Positions 1-5,612 of a stretch of DNA of 12,083 nt are shown in pieces. Location of the stretch: contig JBLNBO010000015.1 of assembly GCA_050260055.1 (NCBI GenBank), positions 1-12,083 of the forward strand, read 5' to 3'. Source of the stretch: JBLMYQ01 sp050260055 (GTDB lineage: Bacteria; Bacillota; Clostridia; Acetivibrionales; UBA4821). The notes under the pieces are model-generated. The model searched no databases, had not been told where the DNA came from, and saw only the letters and a program-made list of their open reading frames with translations. Each line of letters starts with the position of its first letter. The stretch's first letter is position 1. The position numbers and the translations under genes are program-made.

Positions 1-111
1 GATAATTACGAGGAGGTCACACCCGTTCCCATACCGAACACGGAAGTTAAGCTCCCCAGTGCTGAAAATACTTTGCGGGTAACTGCTTGGGAAAATAGGT
101 CGTCGCCGGAT
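1..111 (+). rRNA. rrf: 5S ribosomal RNA (5' end cut by window)
   Basis: The sequence carries the most conserved 5S blocks: GAGGTCACACCCGTTCCCAT (12-31) followed by ACCGAACACGGAAGTTAAGC (33-52), and then a 3' end GTCGTCGCCGGA (99-110) that would close helix I. The matching 5' strand (about TCCGGC) is not in the window, so only some 5-8 bases are missing. It is the last gene of an rRNA operon, with an intrinsic terminator 15 bases downstream. The exact 3' end is uncertain by one or two bases. Confidence 0.95.
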
Positions 112-125
112 TTTTATATATCAAG

Positions 126-151
126 AAAAGCAGATAAAACCTGCTTTTTTT
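126..151 (+). terminator. Intrinsic terminator of the rRNA operon
   Basis: AAAAGCAG (126-133) pairs with CTGCTTTT (141-148) across a 7-base loop and runs into seven T's. It lies just after the 5S rRNA and ends the rRNA transcript. The AAAGCAG/CTGCTTT arms recur in a second hairpin at 485-510. Confidence 0.85.
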
Positions 152-152
152 G

Positions 153-184
153 TTGTATCATAAATCGGCATATGCTAATATAAT
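153..184 (+). promoter_or_regulatory. Possible promoter of the small ORF
   Basis: A perfect -10 hexamer TATAAT lies at 179-184, 40 bases before the ATG at 224. The only -35-like match is TTGTAT (153-158), with a 20-base spacer that is too long for a good SigA promoter. It is listed because the upstream terminator means the small gene needs its own start of transcription. The assignment is weak. Confidence 0.35.
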
Positions 185-223
185 ATTGAAAGCAGAATCA
201 TAATTTGAAGGGAGGTGAGGGAT

Positions 224-412
224 ATGTTTGATATTGAGATTGCAGAAAACTTAGAAAGACTGAAAAGAAAATATTATTACAATATGGATATGTATGAAAA
301 GTTATGTGCATTAGGTTATTTGCTTCGAAAAGGAGTAATACCAAGAGAACTGGAAGTCTTATATAGTAATGATATACACATTATGGAGCAGAACATTATG
401 AATCTAGCTTAA
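224..412 (+). CDS. Small hypothetical protein, 62 aa
   Basis: I do not recognise this protein. The start is set at the ATG (224) because GGAGGTGAGG (211-220) sits directly upstream at ideal distance; a GTG at 215 lies inside that ribosome binding site. The product is charged and appears helical, with no membrane segment. The N-terminal half (IAENLERLKRKYYYNMDMYE) is amphipathic. A short G-V-I-P turn leads to a second helix containing LYSNDIHIM. The helix-turn-helix layout and the S-N-D-I-H block recall Spo0E-type phosphatases (S-Q-E-L-D signature), but the key Asp is replaced by His, so I do not assign that function. The excellent ribosome binding site and flanking terminators support a real, separately transcribed gene. 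Confidence 0.7.
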   Translation: MFDIEIAENLERLKRKYYYNMDMYEKLCALGYLLRKGVIPRELEVLYSNDIHIMEQNIMNLA

Positions 413-420
413 AAAACAAA

Positions 421-447
421 AAAATCCTTTAAAGAAGGACTTTTTTT
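421..447. terminator. Bidirectional terminator between small ORF and diguanylate cyclase
   Basis: TCCTT (425-429) pairs with AAGGA (435-439). The stem is extended past one A/C mismatch by A's on the left and T's on the right. Plus-strand transcription meets a T7 tract, and minus-strand transcription meets an equally long T tract (the A-run at 411-424). It therefore suits the convergent ends of the 62-aa gene and the diguanylate cyclase gene. Confidence 0.7.
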
Positions 448-484
448 ATTTTGGGCTTTTTATTTTTTATATTCTTCAATACAT

Positions 485-510
485 AAAGCAGTAAGTAACC
501 TGCTTTTTTT
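485..510 (+). terminator. Second intrinsic terminator, plus-oriented
   Basis: AAAGCAG (485-491) pairs with CTGCTTT (500-506) over an 8-base loop, followed by an uninterrupted T tract to 510. Only the plus strand has the T tract, so it backs up the hairpin at 421-447. Its stem arms are identical to those of the 5S terminator at 126-151. Confidence 0.65.
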
Positions 511-521
511 CGTTTTGAGCT

Positions 522-2105
522 TTAAAGAATATCTGCGGCGACAACCTTATTCTTTCCTGTTTGTTTTGCTTTATAAAGTGCATTATCCGCATCCCTAAGT
601 ATTTGTTTAACGTCTGAGGATGTTTTTGGATACTCTGCAGCACCTATACTAATAGTAAATTTCACCTTTTGATCATCATCATCTACGCTTGATGATTCGA
701 TATTTTTTCTAACAACTTCTAACATGGTCATTGCTGTTTCTAACTCTGTATTCCTGAAGAGTATAACAAACTCCTCTCCTCCATACCTTGCTACTAAATA
801 ATCGTCTGAATCTGATGCGCATATAGTATTCTTAATAATTGATGCTACATTCTTTAAGACTGCATCTCCTACAAGATGACCATAAGTATCATTAATCTTC
901 TTAAAATTATCTATATCCATCATTGCTACGCTAACTGCTGAGTTTTTCTTCAAATCTGAGAATTCGGTAAGAAATACTTCATTAAAGTATCTTCTGTTAT
1001 GGACTTGTGTAAGACCGTCAATAGTAGCTAATTTCTCCATCTTATCATAGATTACCGCATTTTCAATTGCTATACTAACCTGATTACAGATAGTTGTAAT
1101 CATATTCTTCTTTCTCTCTTCGAATACTCCATCAAAACATGTTTCGGCAAGGATTACACCGAGAAATGTCCTATGAGATTGCAGACACGCAATTAGAGAA
1201 TTCTTAATGTTTCTATCATTTGATATTGGATAATCCTTAAGTTCATTTATATTTTCTTCTATTGAGGTTAAACCCCTTGCTTTTATTTGGGGAAGATATT
1301 TAGAAGATAGGATTAATTTCAGGCTTTGTAGCGTATTTTTATCAGATACATTTGTAGCTTCCATATAAAATTTATCAGTTTCATCAATAAGGAATATGGA
1401 GCAGTAATTTACGCCGATTACACCTATTATCATATCATTTATCAAATTAATAAGTTCTTTAATATTCAATACGCTGTTTGAAAATTTGCTGATTTCTTGG
1501 AGCGTGCTTAATTCAGCCACGCTATCATTTAATAGCTGATTGGTTTTTGTAGTTTCAATGTGTGTTTGCTCAAGTTCCCAGAAAGTTTTCCCATAGCTTA
1601 AGATTACAAAATGTGCATAGAGAGCAAAAACTGTAAGGCCGATTAAATCTAATAGGTAGACGATAATATTCATAAGTGAGCAATTTGAAATACTAAAGAA
1701 GAAGCAAATTGCAATATCTGCAACAAAATTGACAAGGGCAAAGGCGAGAATTGTATAGGGGGCTTTGTCCCCTTTAACAATTGCTGTAATATTAAACAGT
1801 GTTGTAAGCATTAAAATATTTACTATATTTGCGCCTAATCCTTTGCTGCTGATAATTATTAATAGAAAAATAAAGTGCAATTCAATAAATCTAATCACAT
1901 AGAATATAAAAGGCTTCTTAGCAAAGTATTTTTTTAGTAAAAGACCTGCAGCACTGACTAATAATAGGCCTATATATGCATAAAGATAGTAGTATTTTTC
2001 CAGATAAAATGTCTCATAACTTAATGCAAACTGTAAAAGGCCAATAGTTGAAAATATTGCAAGTAAAGAAGAAATAATATTTTGACCTTTTTTAGAATCA
2101 ATCAT
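522..2105 (-). CDS. Membrane-anchored GAF-GGDEF diguanylate cyclase
   Basis: The family condenses two GTP into the second messenger cyclic di-GMP. The 527-aa product begins with six predicted membrane helices (about 8-30, 41-58, 66-86, 93-111, 116-139, 145-170). A short helical linker (about 172-205) and a GAF-like sensory domain (about 205-350) follow. The GGDEF domain (about 358-527) shows DGLTQVHNRRYF at 363, metal/GTP residues MDIDNF (396-401), and an intact active-site GGEEF (442-446), so it should be catalytic. The RxxD product-inhibition site expected just upstream is absent (S and Y at those positions). There is no EAL or HD-GYP domain. Start: the ATG at 2105 follows GGAGG (minus strand, 2112-2117). 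The gene stands alone, divergent from yunB. The GAF ligand is unknown. Confidence 0.93.
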   Translation of the reverse strand: MIDSKKGQNIISSLLAIFSTIGLLQFALSYETFYLEKYYYLYAYIGLLLVSAAGLLLKKYFAKKPFIFYVIRFIELHFIFLLIIISSKGLGANIVNILMLTTLFNITAIVKGDKAPYTILAFALVNFVADIAICFFFSISNCSLMNIIVYLLDLIGLTVFALYAHFVILSYGKTFWELEQTHIETTKTNQLLNDSVAELSTLQEISKFSNSVLNIKELINLINDMIIGVIGVNYCSIFLIDETDKFYMEATNVSDKNTLQSLKLILSSKYLPQIKARGLTSIEENINELKDYPISNDRNIKNSLIACLQSHRTFLGVILAETCFDGVFEERKKNMITTICNQVSIAIENAVIYDKMEKLATIDGLTQVHNRRYFNEVFLTEFSDLKKNSAVSVAMMDIDNFKKINDTYGHLVGDAVLKNVASIIKNTICASDSDDYLVARYGGEEFVILFRNTELETAMTMLEVVRKNIESSSVDDDDQKVKFTISIGAAEYPKTSSDVKQILRDADNALYKAKQTGKNKVVAADIL

Positions 2106-2142
2106 TTATGAACCTCCAGAAGAATAATAAAGGCTACATTTT

Positions 2143-2169
2143 TTGACAAAGATTCCCATATATTAGAAT
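2143..2169 (+). promoter_or_regulatory. Possible SigA-like promoter upstream of yunB
   Basis: A perfect TTGACA (2143-2148) is followed 15 bases later by TAGAAT (2164-2169); the spacing is short, and GAATAA at 17 bases is the alternative. Family knowledge says yunB is transcribed by the mother-cell sigma factor SigE. A SigE-like CATATAAA at 2253-2260 is also present, without a clear -35. Neither is secure. Confidence 0.25.
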
Positions 2170-2202
2170 AAATTATGCGTGAATTTTAAGATTTACAAAT
2201 TT

Positions 2203-2211
2203 ATTATATCA
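2203..2211 (-). promoter_or_regulatory. Probable extended -10 promoter of the diguanylate cyclase
   Basis: On the minus strand the sequence reads TGATATAAT, a perfect -10 hexamer (2208 to 2203) with the TGn extension. The -35 region is poor, as is common with extended -10 promoters. The transcript would have a leader of about 90 bases before the ATG at 2105. Confidence 0.42.
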
Positions 2212-2263
2212 GATATTTTTGTATATAAATAGTATTAATTAAAACAAATCAACATATAAAATA

Positions 2264-2941
2264 ATGTTTTTGGGGGTGATTAAAATATACTTATGGAGAA
2301 GAAATAAAAGCATTTTATTTATAAAGAGAAAAGGGCTTAATTTTTTAGCAGCAACTTTTTTTACATTAATTATTATTGCAGTGTTTTTTGAATATGCAAA
2401 TAATCAGATTTTGCCTACAGTTGTTGTCTTATCGGAAGCCAAGGCTAAATCTATGGCGACTCAAATTGTAACACAAGTTGTTAACAGACAGCTTGCCGAA
2501 GTAGACTATAGTGACCTCGTTTACATACAGAAAGATTCCCAGTCTCAGGTTACTGCGCTGCAAGCTAATATAGTAAAGATGAATATGCTTTCAGCAGAGA
2601 TTTCTTCGTCAATTCAAGGAAGAATGGCGAATCTTGAGGATATGTATGTGAAACTTCCCTTATGGAATATTTTTGGCAATACTTTTTTATCTAACCAAGG
2701 ACCAGAAATAAATATAAAGGTTATTCCTTATGGCAATATAGATGTTGATTTTGGAACTGAATTTATATCTGCAGGAATAAATCAAACTAGACATAGAATA
2801 TTTCTAGAAATAAAGACAAAATTGATTGTAATTATGCCATTGGTCAAAAAGGGAACAGAGGTTATTACTAAAGTGCCTGTTGCCGAAACTGTAATAGTTG
2901 GGGATGTCCCAGAAAGCTTTGTCAACTTTAACAAAAAGTAA
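2264..2941 (+). CDS. yunB: Sporulation protein YunB
   Basis: YunB is a sporulation protein; in Bacillus subtilis it belongs to the mother-cell SigE regulon and is needed for a normal spore. The product has a basic N-terminus, one membrane helix (about residues 25-43 counting from 2264), and then a soluble domain placed outside the membrane. Family hallmarks are the Y-x-D-L-V-x-I block near residue 80, EFISAGINQTRHRIFLE near 167-183 and the C-terminal VAETVIVGDVPESF. Length (218-225 aa) is slightly below the B. subtilis protein. The start is uncertain: the ATG at 2264 has no ribosome binding site, whereas GGGGGTGAT (2272-2280) lies inside the frame and points to an ATA codon at 2285, giving a 218-aa protein beginning with Y-L-W-R-R as its second to sixth residues. 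Confidence 0.9.
   Translation: MFLGVIKIYLWRRNKSILFIKRKGLNFLAATFFTLIIIAVFFEYANNQILPTVVVLSEAKAKSMATQIVTQVVNRQLAEVDYSDLVYIQKDSQSQVTALQANIVKMNMLSAEISSSIQGRMANLEDMYVKLPLWNIFGNTFLSNQGPEINIKVIPYGNIDVDFGTEFISAGINQTRHRIFLEIKTKLIVIMPLVKKGTEVITKVPVAETVIVGDVPESFVNFNKK
2272..2287 (+). promoter_or_regulatory. Strong Shine-Dalgarno pointing to an ATA start in yunB
   Basis: GGGGGTGAT (2272-2280) matches the anti-SD complement GGAGGTGAT in eight of nine bases. Eight bases after the G-run is the in-frame codon ATA (2285-2287). No ATG, GTG or TTG lies at a suitable distance in this frame; GTG at 2276 overlaps the SD itself, and ATG 2292-2294 is out of frame. The SD would be unexplained if translation began at 2264. 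Confidence 0.5.
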
Positions 2942-2966
2942 AAATATCTAAAAGGTTATTATGAAG

Positions 2967-2997
2967 TTGCATAATATTAGACAGTATATGGTATAAT
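2967..2997 (+). promoter_or_regulatory. Promoter of rph-rdgB
   Basis: TGGTATAAT (2989-2997) is a perfect -10 hexamer with the TGn extension. TTGCAT (2967-2972) is a weak -35 with a 19-base spacer. Transcription would begin near 3004, about 67 bases before the rph start codon. No terminator is visible between yunB and this promoter, so read-through from yunB is possible. Confidence 0.6.
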
Positions 2998-3070
2998 GAG
3001 CGAGGCTGATAATAACTGGAATAAAAGTTAAGCATTTAGCACAAAGTTTTTGCGAAAGGATGGCAATCAA

Positions 3071-3799
3071 ATGATTAGACAGGATGGAAGAAAAGAAGAT
3101 GAGCTTAGGCCTATCAAAATTACACGAAATTATATTAAACATGCTGAAGGTTCAGTTCTTATAGAAATGGGAGATACTAAAGTAATTTGTACAGCAACTG
3201 TTGAAGATAAGGTCCCACCTTTTAAAAAAGGCACAGGAGAGGGATGGGTTACTGCCGAATATTCAATGATTCCTAGAGCAACAGGAATTAGAAATCAAAG
3301 AGATATTTCAAAGCTAAAACAAAATGGAAGAGCTACTGAGATTCAACGTTTGATTGGTAGATCGTTAAGAGCAGCTTTTGATGTTAAAGCTCTGGGAGAA
3401 AGGCTTATAACAATTGATTGCGACGTAATTCAGGCTGATGGAGGAACGAGGACGGCATCAATTACAGGCGGATTCGTAGCTTTGGCTGATGCATGCCGTG
3501 GTCTTATAGAGCAGAATCTGATAGAAAAAATGCCGATATTGAACTTTGTTGCAGCAGTCAGCGTAGGTAAAGTCGAAGAAGATGTTATTCTGGATCTCTT
3601 TTATAATGAAGATTCACAAGCTAGGGTGGATATGAATGTTGCAATGAATGATAAAGGAGAATTTATTGAAATTCAGGGGTCTGGGGAAGAATCCACATTT
3701 ACCAGAGAGGATTACGAAGCCATGATTGCACTTGCAGAAAAAGGCATTAAACAGCTTATAGAAGTTCAAAAAACAGCACTTGGGATTGAGAAGTTTTAA
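3071..3799 (+). CDS. rph: Ribonuclease PH
   Basis: RNase PH is a phosphate-dependent 3'-5' exoribonuclease that trims tRNA precursors in the cytoplasm as a hexameric ring. The 242-aa product matches the family from end to end: DGRKEDELRPIKITRNY at 5-21, NGRATEIQRLIGRSLRA (85-101) with the phosphate-binding Arg at 87, DGGTRTASITG (123-133), and LDLFYNEDSQARVDMNVAM (174-192) carrying the metal-binding Asp pair (181, 187). Length is typical. The ATG at 3071 is chosen because AAAGGATGG lies 8-16 bases upstream; a TTG at 3050 would precede that site. It is followed by rdgB, a pairing common in Firmicutes. Its TAA stop coincides with the left end of an inverted-repeat element. Confidence 0.97.
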   Translation: MIRQDGRKEDELRPIKITRNYIKHAEGSVLIEMGDTKVICTATVEDKVPPFKKGTGEGWVTAEYSMIPRATGIRNQRDISKLKQNGRATEIQRLIGRSLRAAFDVKALGERLITIDCDVIQADGGTRTASITGGFVALADACRGLIEQNLIEKMPILNFVAAVSVGKVEEDVILDLFYNEDSQARVDMNVAMNDKGEFIEIQGSGEESTFTREDYEAMIALAEKGIKQLIEVQKTALGIEKF

Positions 3800-3912
3800 C
3801 TCACCCTTCTATCTTCCCTCTCTTTGCAATAGAAGGGAGAAAAATTTGGAGAAATTCCGAAGAAATACTAATTCCCCCTCTAGCTCGAGAGAGGGGGCTA
3901 TGAGGTGAGTTA
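3797..3912. repeat. 116-bp inverted-repeat element (MITE-like) between rph and rdgB
   Basis: The ends are perfect 9-bp inverted repeats, TAACTCACC (3797-3805) and GGTGAGTTA (3904-3912). The similarity continues inward imperfectly to the CCCTCTCT-type tracts. Inside are two hairpins: CCCTTCTAT (3804-3812) with ATAGAAGGG (3829-3837), and CCCCCTCT (3874-3881) with AGAGGGGG (3890-3897, one loop-proximal pair included). No T tract follows either hairpin on the plus strand, so they are not ordinary terminators. The left TAA is the rph stop codon. The right end supplies GAGGTGAG, the ribosome binding site of rdgB, and the A of its ATG. TA at both ends would fit a TA target duplication, as made by IS630/Tc1-type transposases. 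It has no coding capacity. No second copy occurs in this window. Confidence 0.6.
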
Positions 3913-4508
3913 TGAATAAAATAATTACAGCTACTAAAAATAAAGGTAAAATTGCTGAAATAAAGCAAATACTAAAAGACCTTCCTGCCGAGGTTGTTTC
4001 TATGGTTGAAGAAGGAATAAACTTAGAGATTGTTGAAAATGGACAAACATTTGAAGAAAATGCGCTTATTAAAGCCAGGGCAATTAAAGAACATACAAAT
4101 GGAATTGCTTTAGCAGATGATTCGGGGCTTGTGGTTGATGCTTTAGATGGAGCCCCAGGGGTTTATTCATCGCGTTTTGCTGGTGAGCCTTCTAATGATG
4201 ATAAAAATAACGAAAAACTTCTTTCTATGATGAATGGAATTGAGCAGACGAAAAGAACTGCAAGATTTATTTGTGTGATTGCAGTTATAATGAATGATGG
4301 CAGAGAGTTCTGCGTAAGGGGAGAATGCGAAGGCCGAATCGGCTATGAGCCTAAAGGTAGTAATGGTTTTGGATATGACCCATTATTTTTTATGCCTGAG
4401 TATGGAAAGACAATGGCTGAGCTAGAACCAGGAATTAAAAATCAAATCAGCCATAGAGCAAAAGCGTTAGAGAAATTTAAGATAGAATTAAAAAAACTCC
4501 TCGTTTGA
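3912..4508 (+). CDS. rdgB: XTP/dITP diphosphatase (non-canonical purine NTP pyrophosphatase)
   Basis: This Ham1/RdgB family enzyme hydrolyses XTP, dITP and ITP to monophosphates plus pyrophosphate, keeping deaminated purines out of nucleic acids. The 198-aa product shows the whole set of family motifs: TKNKGK (8-13) for phosphate binding, FEENALIKA (47-55), the ADDSGL loop (68-73) with the catalytic/metal Asp pair, SNGFGYDPLF (150-159) and SHRAKAL (180-186) for base recognition. The start ATG has GAGGTGAG (3902-3909) upstream, a site contributed by the inverted-repeat element. It is co-transcribed with rph. Its last eight codons and stop form one arm, loop and part of the other arm of the bidirectional terminator at 4481-4528. 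The B. subtilis orthologue is ysnA. Confidence 0.96.
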   Translation: MNKIITATKNKGKIAEIKQILKDLPAEVVSMVEEGINLEIVENGQTFEENALIKARAIKEHTNGIALADDSGLVVDALDGAPGVYSSRFAGEPSNDDKNNEKLLSMMNGIEQTKRTARFICVIAVIMNDGREFCVRGECEGRIGYEPKGSNGFGYDPLFFMPEYGKTMAELEPGIKNQISHRAKALEKFKIELKKLLV

Positions 4509-4528
4509 GGAGTTTTTTTAATTCTATC
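4481..4528. terminator. Perfect 22-bp palindrome, bidirectional terminator of rdgB and rpsI
   Basis: Bases 4481-4502 are the exact reverse complement of 4507-4528, with only GTTT (4503-4506) as loop. The G/C-rich core is CTCCTC/GAGGAG, flanked by A7/T7. The T7 at 4513-4519 ends plus-strand transcription of rph-rdgB, and the A7 at 4490-4496 ends minus-strand transcription of rplM-rpsI. The left arm lies within the rdgB coding sequence and the right arm ends two bases from the rpsI stop codon. Confidence 0.9.
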
Positions 4529-4529
4529 A

Positions 4530-4931
4530 TTATCTCTTTGAGAACTGTGGTGCACGACGAGCTTTCTTGAGTCCATATTTCTTTCTTTCTTTCATTCTTG
4601 GGTCGCGTGTTAAGAATCCAGCCTTCTTTAATGTTGGTTTTAATTCTTCACTTGACTTTACAAGAGCCCTTGCAAGGCCATGTCTGATTGCGCCAGCTTG
4701 ACCAGTATACCCTCCACCGATAACCTTTGCAATTACATCATATTTGGCAATAGTATTTGTAAGTACGAGTGGCTGTTTTACAATAACTTTCAATGTTTCA
4801 AGACCAAAGTACGCATCTATTTCTTTACCGTTTATTGTTACATTACCAGCTCCGGGTACAAGCCTGACTCTTGCAACCGATTTTTTTCTTCTACCTGTTC
4901 CGTAAAAGCTTGTTGTTTTTTTTGCTACCAT
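4530..4931 (-). CDS. rpsI: 30S ribosomal protein S9
   Basis: S9 is a small-subunit protein whose C-terminal tail reaches the P-site tRNA. The 133-aa product has the family start YGTGRRKKSVARVRL (10-24), then INGKEIDAYFG (33-43), the GGGYTGQAGAIRHGLARALV block (72-91), and the C-terminus DPRMKERKKYGLKKAR...FSKR with the invariant Lys-Arg end. Length is normal. GGAGGA lies about 9 bases before the ATG on the minus strand. It is the second gene of an operon with rplM (29-base gap), the usual order in bacteria, and ends in the palindromic terminator shared with rdgB. Confidence 0.98.
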   Translation of the reverse strand: MVAKKTTSFYGTGRRKKSVARVRLVPGAGNVTINGKEIDAYFGLETLKVIVKQPLVLTNTIAKYDVIAKVIGGGYTGQAGAIRHGLARALVKSSEELKPTLKKAGFLTRDPRMKERKKYGLKKARRAPQFSKR

Positions 4932-4960
4932 CTAAATATTCCTCCTCTATAAAAATCGCG

Positions 4961-5395
4961 TTAAAATTTCAATTCAAGAACTTCAGGCTTTTGAGCTTCG
5001 TGATTGTGCTCGGTTCCTGAGTAAATTCTAAGTTTTCTAATCATTGCTCTACCCAAACTATTTTTAGGGAGCATACCTTTTACAGCCAGGTAAATAATTC
5101 TGTCAGGTTTTCTTTGAATCATATCCTTAAAGGATGTTTCTTTCATTCCTCCAATGTATCCTGAGAAATGTCTGTAAACTTTTTGTGCTGATTTATTACC
5201 AGTTACAAGTACTTTGTCGCAATTTAGTACAATAACATGGTCTCCTGCATCCATGTGAGGAGTATATGTTGGTTTGTGTTTTCCACGGAGTATTCTAGCA
5301 ATTTCTGTTGCCAATCTTCCGAGGGGTTTTCCTTCAGCGTCAATTACATACCATTTTCTTTGTATGCCTTCAGCTTTTGCCATGTAGCTTTTCAT
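4961..5395 (-). CDS. rplM: 50S ribosomal protein L13
   Basis: L13 is an early-assembly protein of the large subunit. The 144-aa product shows RKWYVIDAEGKPLGRLATEIA (13-33), LRGKHKPTYTPHMDAGDHVIV (36-56), the GYIGGMKETSF segment (79-89), and AVKGMLPKNSLGRAM (104-118), all family signatures. Length is typical. The ATG at 5395 is preceded by AGGAGG (minus strand, 5407-5412) at 11 bases; a second Met at residue 5 is too far from that site. It is first gene of the rplM-rpsI operon, with its own promoter at 5494-5522 and a structured leader in between. Confidence 0.98.
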   Translation of the reverse strand: MKSYMAKAEGIQRKWYVIDAEGKPLGRLATEIARILRGKHKPTYTPHMDAGDHVIVLNCDKVLVTGNKSAQKVYRHFSGYIGGMKETSFKDMIQRKPDRIIYLAVKGMLPKNSLGRAMIRKLRIYSGTEHNHEAQKPEVLELKF

Positions 5396-5411
5396 AGAAA
5401 TCTAAACCTCC

Positions 5412-5490
5412 TGAATTTATTAAAATTTTATTGTTTGCAATATTTAAAGCGTACTGTATTATGCAATAACTGTTAGAGTGAGTACGCTTA
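5412..5490 (-). ncRNA. rplM 5' leader, L13-leader-like structure
   Basis: The predicted transcript begins near 5487 and immediately forms a 9-bp stem: AAGCGTACT (5489-5481 on the minus strand) pairs with AGTACGCTT (5455-5447), enclosing about 25 bases. A structured 5' leader on rplM, thought to be bound by L13 itself, is an established regulatory RNA in low-GC Gram-positives. Position and stem placement fit. I could not score it against the family model, so the identity is by context, and the 3' boundary given is approximate. Confidence 0.55.
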
Positions 5491-5493
5491 ACT

Positions 5494-5522
5494 ATTTTAG
5501 TATAGAAGATAATAGGTGTCAA
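5494..5522 (-). promoter_or_regulatory. SigA-type promoter of rplM-rpsI
   Basis: On the minus strand TTGACA (5522-5517), a 17-base spacer and TAAAAT (5499-5494) form a near-consensus vegetative promoter. Transcription would start around 5487, exactly at the base of the leader stem. Confidence 0.85.
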
Positions 5523-5612
5523 TATGTTTTTGCTAAATTTTTAATTTATCTATCAATATCTTTTGTTTTTTCTCTTATTTTTATTAATTCTCTTTATTAA
5601 TAGGTTATCAAT

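Noticed and set aside
2106..2263. Riboswitch (for example c-di-GMP type) in the diguanylate cyclase/yunB gap
   Set aside because: The stretch is AT-rich and lacks conserved riboswitch cores or stable stems on either strand.
3050..3070. Upstream TTG extension of rph
   Set aside because: The ribosome binding site AAAGGATGG lies between this TTG and the ATG at 3071, and family proteins begin at about the later Met.
3804..3837. First hairpin of the rph/rdgB gap as an rph terminator
   Set aside because: No T tract follows on the plus strand and rdgB has no promoter of its own visible, so it is treated as part of the inverted-repeat element.
4680..4952. Plus-strand open frames over rpsI and rplM (also 5237-5476)
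   Set aside because: They lie antisense to clear ribosomal protein genes, have no ribosome binding site and resemble nothing; shadows.
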